The position numbers and the translations under genes were made by a program. A stretch of 64,000 nt of DNA from Abyssibacter sp036156195 (lineage in GTDB: Bacteria > Pseudomonadota > Gammaproteobacteria > Nevskiales > OUC007), in contig JAYZUZ010000014.1 of the NCBI GenBank assembly GCA_036156195.1, positions 72,387 through 136,386 of the forward strand, read 5' to 3'. Position 1 is the stretch's first letter, and each line of letters starts with the position of its first letter. Below the pieces are notes generated by a model. That model ran no database searches. It saw only the letters and a program-made list of their open reading frames with translations, and had not been told where the DNA came from. This document shows, piece after piece, positions 61,748 to 64,000 of the stretch.

Positions 61748-61815
61748 GTGCCTAACTGGCAAATAAGCCGACTCAGGCAATCGCGCCAACACCGTCGACA
61801 CCTCTTCAGCACTTA

Positions 61816-62225
61816 AGGAAACACTGATCTATTCGCACCGCCAAGTCGCTGGCTCAAAACAGTCCAGACAAGGCGCGAGGAGCGAAGTTTGGTCATTCCA
61901 AATAAACGACGAACACCCATTCGCCGGGAGCGAATTGAGACCGCCGAAGGCGGGCCCACCGGGGGAGGCGCATGGATGCGCCGACGAACGCAATCTGGCC
62001 TGTTTGTAGGCGCAATCCTGACGGAACGGGCCGGTTTTCCCGCGATCCTGCGCTGCGAAGCCCGTCCATGCGCTTCGCCCTTCGGGCCGGCCTTCGGCCG
62101 TCCGAATCCGTTCCGTACGCATTCGTCTCGTTCGCTAGCTTGGAATGACCAAGCGGCACTCACTCCGCCTGGGCCCGCGGGAAAACCGGCTCCGTCTTGG
62201 TGGTGCGAATCAATCAGTGCTTCCC
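61816..62225. mobile_element. 410-bp MITE-like element
   Basis: About 30-bp terminal inverted repeats: left AGGAAACACTGATCTATTCG (61816 on) and right GGGAAGCACTGATTGATTCG (62225 backward). Both continue into CACC(G/A)CCAAG, with 25 of 30 positions matching. TTGGTCATTCCAA at about 61889 and its complement near 62140 extend the fold-back. No transposase is encoded; frames inside are Arg/Pro-rich and look like chance. CTAG at the right edge and at the solo end (60699) suggests a 4-bp target as used by IS5-type elements. It occupies the whole 466 bp between yoeB and intI not taken by the integrase remnant. Confidence 0.75.
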
Positions 62226-63188
62226 TAGGCGATCGAGCGGACTCTGAACCCCGAGCGCTCCCCGGTTGAACACGTGGGTGTAGACCTGAGTGGTCCGCAG
62301 ATCTTTGTGCCCTAGCACCTCCTGCACGGTGCGGATATCCGCGCCGGCTTCAAGTAGATGCGTCGCAAACGAATGTCGAAACGTGTGACAACTGGCCCGT
62401 TTACGGATGCCGGCAGCCCGGACTGCATTCTTCACGGCTTTCTGTAACACCGTCTCGTCAAGATGATGGCGTCGCATGATGCCCGTCAGAGGATCAATGG
62501 ATCGACGCCGAGCGGGAAACACGTACTGCCAACCCTCTGACGTTTCCGCACCCGGATACTTCCGGGCCAGCGCGTGCGGCAAGTGCACACGGCCGAAACC
62601 AAGCTCAAGATCGGTTGCATGAATCTGCAAGCTCATTGCGATCTGGCTCTCCAGCAGAGACTCCAACCGGGACGGGAGCGGCACAACCCGGTCCTTGTTC
62701 CCCTTTCCATCGCGAACCACGACCTGTCGATAAGCGAAATCCACATCCTGCACCCGCAGTCGCATGACCTCCATCAGCCGCATGCCTGTCCCGTACATCA
62801 GCCCGGCTGGCAGGTAAGCCGACTCAGGCAATCGCGCCAACACCCTCGACACCTCTTCAGCACTCAAAACCACCGGCAGCCGTTTCGGCCGCTTGGCGCG
62901 CACAACATCCGTGAGCCACTCCGGCTCTAGCTTCAGTACGTGGCGATAAAGAAAAAGAATCGCCGACATCGCCTGATTCTGCGTCGACGCGGCGACGTTC
63001 CGTTCAGTTGCCAAATGAGTCAAGAACGCCTCGATCTCCGGCTTACCCATCTCGGACGGGTGTCGCTTTCCATGGAATAAGATGAACTTGCGAACCCAAA
63101 GGCTGTACGTCTGCTCCGTGCGATAGCTATAGTGCTTGACACGTAACTCCTGACGAAGCTGATCCAGCAAACGAGGCGGTGAGGACAT
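62214..63188 (-). CDS. intI: integron integrase (tyrosine recombinase IntI)
   Basis: 324 residues. The SAM-like core-binding domain is at the N-terminus (MSSPPRLLDQLRQELRVKHYSYRTEQTYSLWVRKFI). The catalytic domain has GTGMRLMEVMRLRVQDVD (first Arg), HTFRHSFATHLLEAGADI (His-x-x-Arg), GHKD (His) and TTQVYTHV (nucleophile Tyr). The inserted segment HALARKYPGAETSEGWQYVFPARRRSIDP is the patch found only in integron integrases. The last four codons and stop (LGKH*) are read from the MITE terminal repeat. Orientation is typical: cassettes should lie to the right. Confidence 0.96.
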   Translation of the reverse strand: MSSPPRLLDQLRQELRVKHYSYRTEQTYSLWVRKFILFHGKRHPSEMGKPEIEAFLTHLATERNVAASTQNQAMSAILFLYRHVLKLEPEWLTDVVRAKRPKRLPVVLSAEEVSRVLARLPESAYLPAGLMYGTGMRLMEVMRLRVQDVDFAYRQVVVRDGKGNKDRVVPLPSRLESLLESQIAMSLQIHATDLELGFGRVHLPHALARKYPGAETSEGWQYVFPARRRSIDPLTGIMRRHHLDETVLQKAVKNAVRAAGIRKRASCHTFRHSFATHLLEAGADIRTVQEVLGHKDLRTTQVYTHVFNRGALGVQSPLDRLGKH

Positions 63189-63427
63189 GGCAGTGTTTAT
63201 CCGGCAGGCTCATTCGTTGACTACGCGAATAGCCCGTCAATCCGGACAATCCGTGAACAACGGCCGAACTGAGGCTGCGTGTTATACGGCAATTTGCTGC
63301 ATTTACGGGCTCGCGCGGCTGCCTTTTCACAGTGCACCCTAATGAAATCAATCAATTACTGCCGATTCTTGCGCGTTATACGGCCTGTCGCTTGTGCGCT
63401 ATACGGCATTTTGCAATCCAATAAGCG
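63189..63427. other. attI-like region with three direct repeats
   Basis: The 248 bp between intI and the first cassette gene contain no gene. GTTATACGGC occurs at 63281-63290 and 63375-63384, and a variant GCTATACGGC at 63398-63407. They resemble GTT-type core sites to which integrases bind in attI. The region ends at the core GTTAGCT (63427). TTGACT at 63217 could be part of a promoter but has no convincing -10. Confidence 0.6.
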
Positions 63428-63436
63428 TTAGCTTGC
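63427..63436. repeat. integron cassette left core site
   Basis: GTTAGCTTGC, whose exact reverse complement GCAAGCTAAC occurs at 63869-63878 over the stop of the enclosed gene. The pair behaves as the R' core at the cassette start and the R'' core at the start of its attC. Confidence 0.75.
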
Positions 63437-63877
63437 ATGTGGAAGGTCGCTGCGCTTTTCGTATTGCTGGCTGCAATCACCTGTTTGGTCTACCGATGTG
63501 TGGACACATTCGACGCCGTAGTGACTACTGAATACCAATCCTTAGCGGATGCCAATGAAGATCAGTTGTTTGGTCGCGGTTGGCTTCCGGACATTCTGCC
63601 AAACTCAACGCACAACATCATCGTAACGAATAACCTTGACATAAACACATCAGTTGGCAGTTTTGAGTTAAACCCGAATGATCTATTAAGTTTTAAGGAA
63701 AATCTCGTCCCTAGCTGCGAGGTGCGCCCACCGCCGCCAGATGAAAGCTCTATGACTATTCGCAACCTATACATTGGAGCATACTCAGGCCATTCATGCT
63801 GGTATTTCTTCTGTAGCAAAGTCGGTAAATGCACTTATGAGATGCCGTGGCTTCCAGGGCGCGACTATGCAAGCTAA
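63437..63877 (+). CDS. cassette-encoded hypothetical protein with N-terminal membrane anchor
   Basis: 146 residues, no family recognised. One hydrophobic helix at the N-terminus (VAALFVLLAAITCLVY) acts as signal or anchor. The rest is predicted outside the cytoplasm, with Cys at the helix end and several more (SCEV, HSCW, FFCSK, KCTY) that could form disulfides. Base composition is clearly more AT-rich than neighbouring genes, as for transferred cassette genes. It starts 4 bp after the core site with no ribosome site, common for first cassettes, and its stop lies within the attC start. Confidence 0.8.
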   Translation: MWKVAALFVLLAAITCLVYRCVDTFDAVVTTEYQSLADANEDQLFGRGWLPDILPNSTHNIIVTNNLDINTSVGSFELNPNDLLSFKENLVPSCEVRPPPPDESSMTIRNLYIGAYSGHSCWYFFCSKVGKCTYEMPWLPGRDYAS

Positions 63878-63878
63878 C
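63869..63878. repeat. start of cassette attC site (R'' core)
   Basis: GCAAGCTAAC, complementary to the left core at 63427. The attC site should continue about 60-140 bp to another GTT core, but the sequence is replaced within about 30 bp by IS110-family DNA, so the attC appears interrupted. Confidence 0.6.
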
Positions 63879-63906
63879 AAGTGACTATGGTCGGAAGTCA
63901 ATAAAT

Positions 63907-64000
63907 TCAGGCCAAATCCGGATTCCAATGCTGCCCGGTTTTCATCATCACATTGAGAATCGTGATGAGCTTTCGCATGCAGGCGACCATGGCAACTTTT
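63907..64000 (-). CDS. IS110/IS1111-family transposase, C-terminal end (continues beyond window)
   Basis: Reading leftward from the window edge, 30 residues KVAMVACMRKLITILNVMMK then TGQHWNPDLA end in TGA at 63907. The KVALxACMRKLLTILNxMLR pattern is the highly conserved C-terminus of IS110-family DEDD transposases. The rest of the element lies to the right, outside the window. Only the end of the gene is visible, so group and activity cannot be judged. Confidence 0.85.
   Translation of the reverse strand, partial: KVAMVACMRKLITILNVMMKTGQHWNPDLA

Larger units (their letters stand above)
60713..61815 (-). pseudogene. decayed partial copy of the integron integrase gene, split by yefM-yoeB
   Basis: Two blocks match the intact intI in order: 60713-61081 (like 62440-62808) and 61757-61815 (like 62809-62870). 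The matched parts are contiguous in intI, so about 675 bp holding the toxin-antitoxin genes sits exactly between them. An 80-residue translated stretch (MYRTGMRLMQ to HALARK) differs from IntI at 8 positions. A stop (TAA) and a one-base shift follow ALARK, and both the N-terminal third and the catalytic C-terminus are missing, so it is dead. It is bounded by MITE ends on both sides. Confidence 0.88.

Noticed and set aside
61757..61815. GCCTAAC just after yoeB as the start of an attC site
   Set aside because: It fits RYYYAAC, but the integrase-copy sequence resumes within one base, leaving no room for an attC, and no complementary GTTAGGC exists at the left edge of the insert.
61813..62163. 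Reading frames of about 90-126 residues inside the MITE
   Set aside because: Arg/Pro/Ala-rich on both strands, overlapping inverted repeats, no ribosome sites; they look like chance frames in a GC-rich fold-back element.

Overview
The window is about 64 kb of dense, GC-rich bacterial chromosome. The order def-fmt-rsmB-trkA-trkH, thrB as a type-II homoserine kinase, ahpC/ahpF, a five-enzyme hut pathway, AlkB with rubredoxins and FadL, and large TonB receptors all point to a gammaproteobacterium with a hydrocarbon-using, aerobic, motile or surface-sensing lifestyle. I cannot place it to genus; Nevskiales, Salinisphaerales or Chromatiales-like lineages would fit. No rRNA, tRNA or CRISPR was seen.

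Layout. 1-7,560: housekeeping block (peptide deformylase end, Met-tRNA formyltransferase, 16S rRNA methyltransferase, TrkA/TrkH potassium uptake, TPR protein, homoserine kinase, glutathione transferase). 7,585-13,287: TonB receptor, then a tight three-gene unit of exported proteins (cytochrome c lipoprotein, aldonolactone-oxidase-type flavoprotein, PLP barrel protein). 13,280-18,770: CheB-CheR hybrid, small unknowns, UvrD-type helicase. 18,797-22,224: MerR regulator with its target flavoprotein and a textbook MerR promoter, then ahpF and ahpC. 22,549-25,670: VWA lipoprotein, membrane-anchored anti-sigma-like protein and ECF sigma factor. 25,628-34,514: signalling block with a 1,413-residue CheB-CheR-PAS-GGDEF-EAL protein and a TonB receptor/YfiR/CHASE8-GGDEF-EAL operon. 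34,798-41,785: tRNA hydroxylase TrhO, second GST, a styrene-oxide-isomerase-like heme membrane protein with TetR, a hydrolase and a DUF1501/DUF1800 pair. 41,844-49,199: divergent hutC-hutF and hutIHGU operons around a HutC operator. 49,168-56,875: histidine kinase, OPT transporter, HIT protein, two rubredoxins (one of only 57 residues), AlkB, a lipoprotein and FadL. 56,992-60,688: methionine synthase split into two genes behind a promoter covered by a 26-bp perfect palindrome.

The accessory end (60,699-64,000) is the most unusual part. It holds an integron integrase gene (intI), an attI-like region and one AT-rich orphan gene flanked by a 10-bp inverted repeat that reads as integron cassette core sites. 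An IS110/IS1111-family transposase end lies immediately after the cassette's attC start. Behind intI lies a 410-bp MITE whose terminal repeat supplies the intI stop codon, then a second, decayed partial copy of intI that has been cleanly split by a complete yefM-yoeB toxin-antitoxin module. A matching MITE end closes the structure beside metH.
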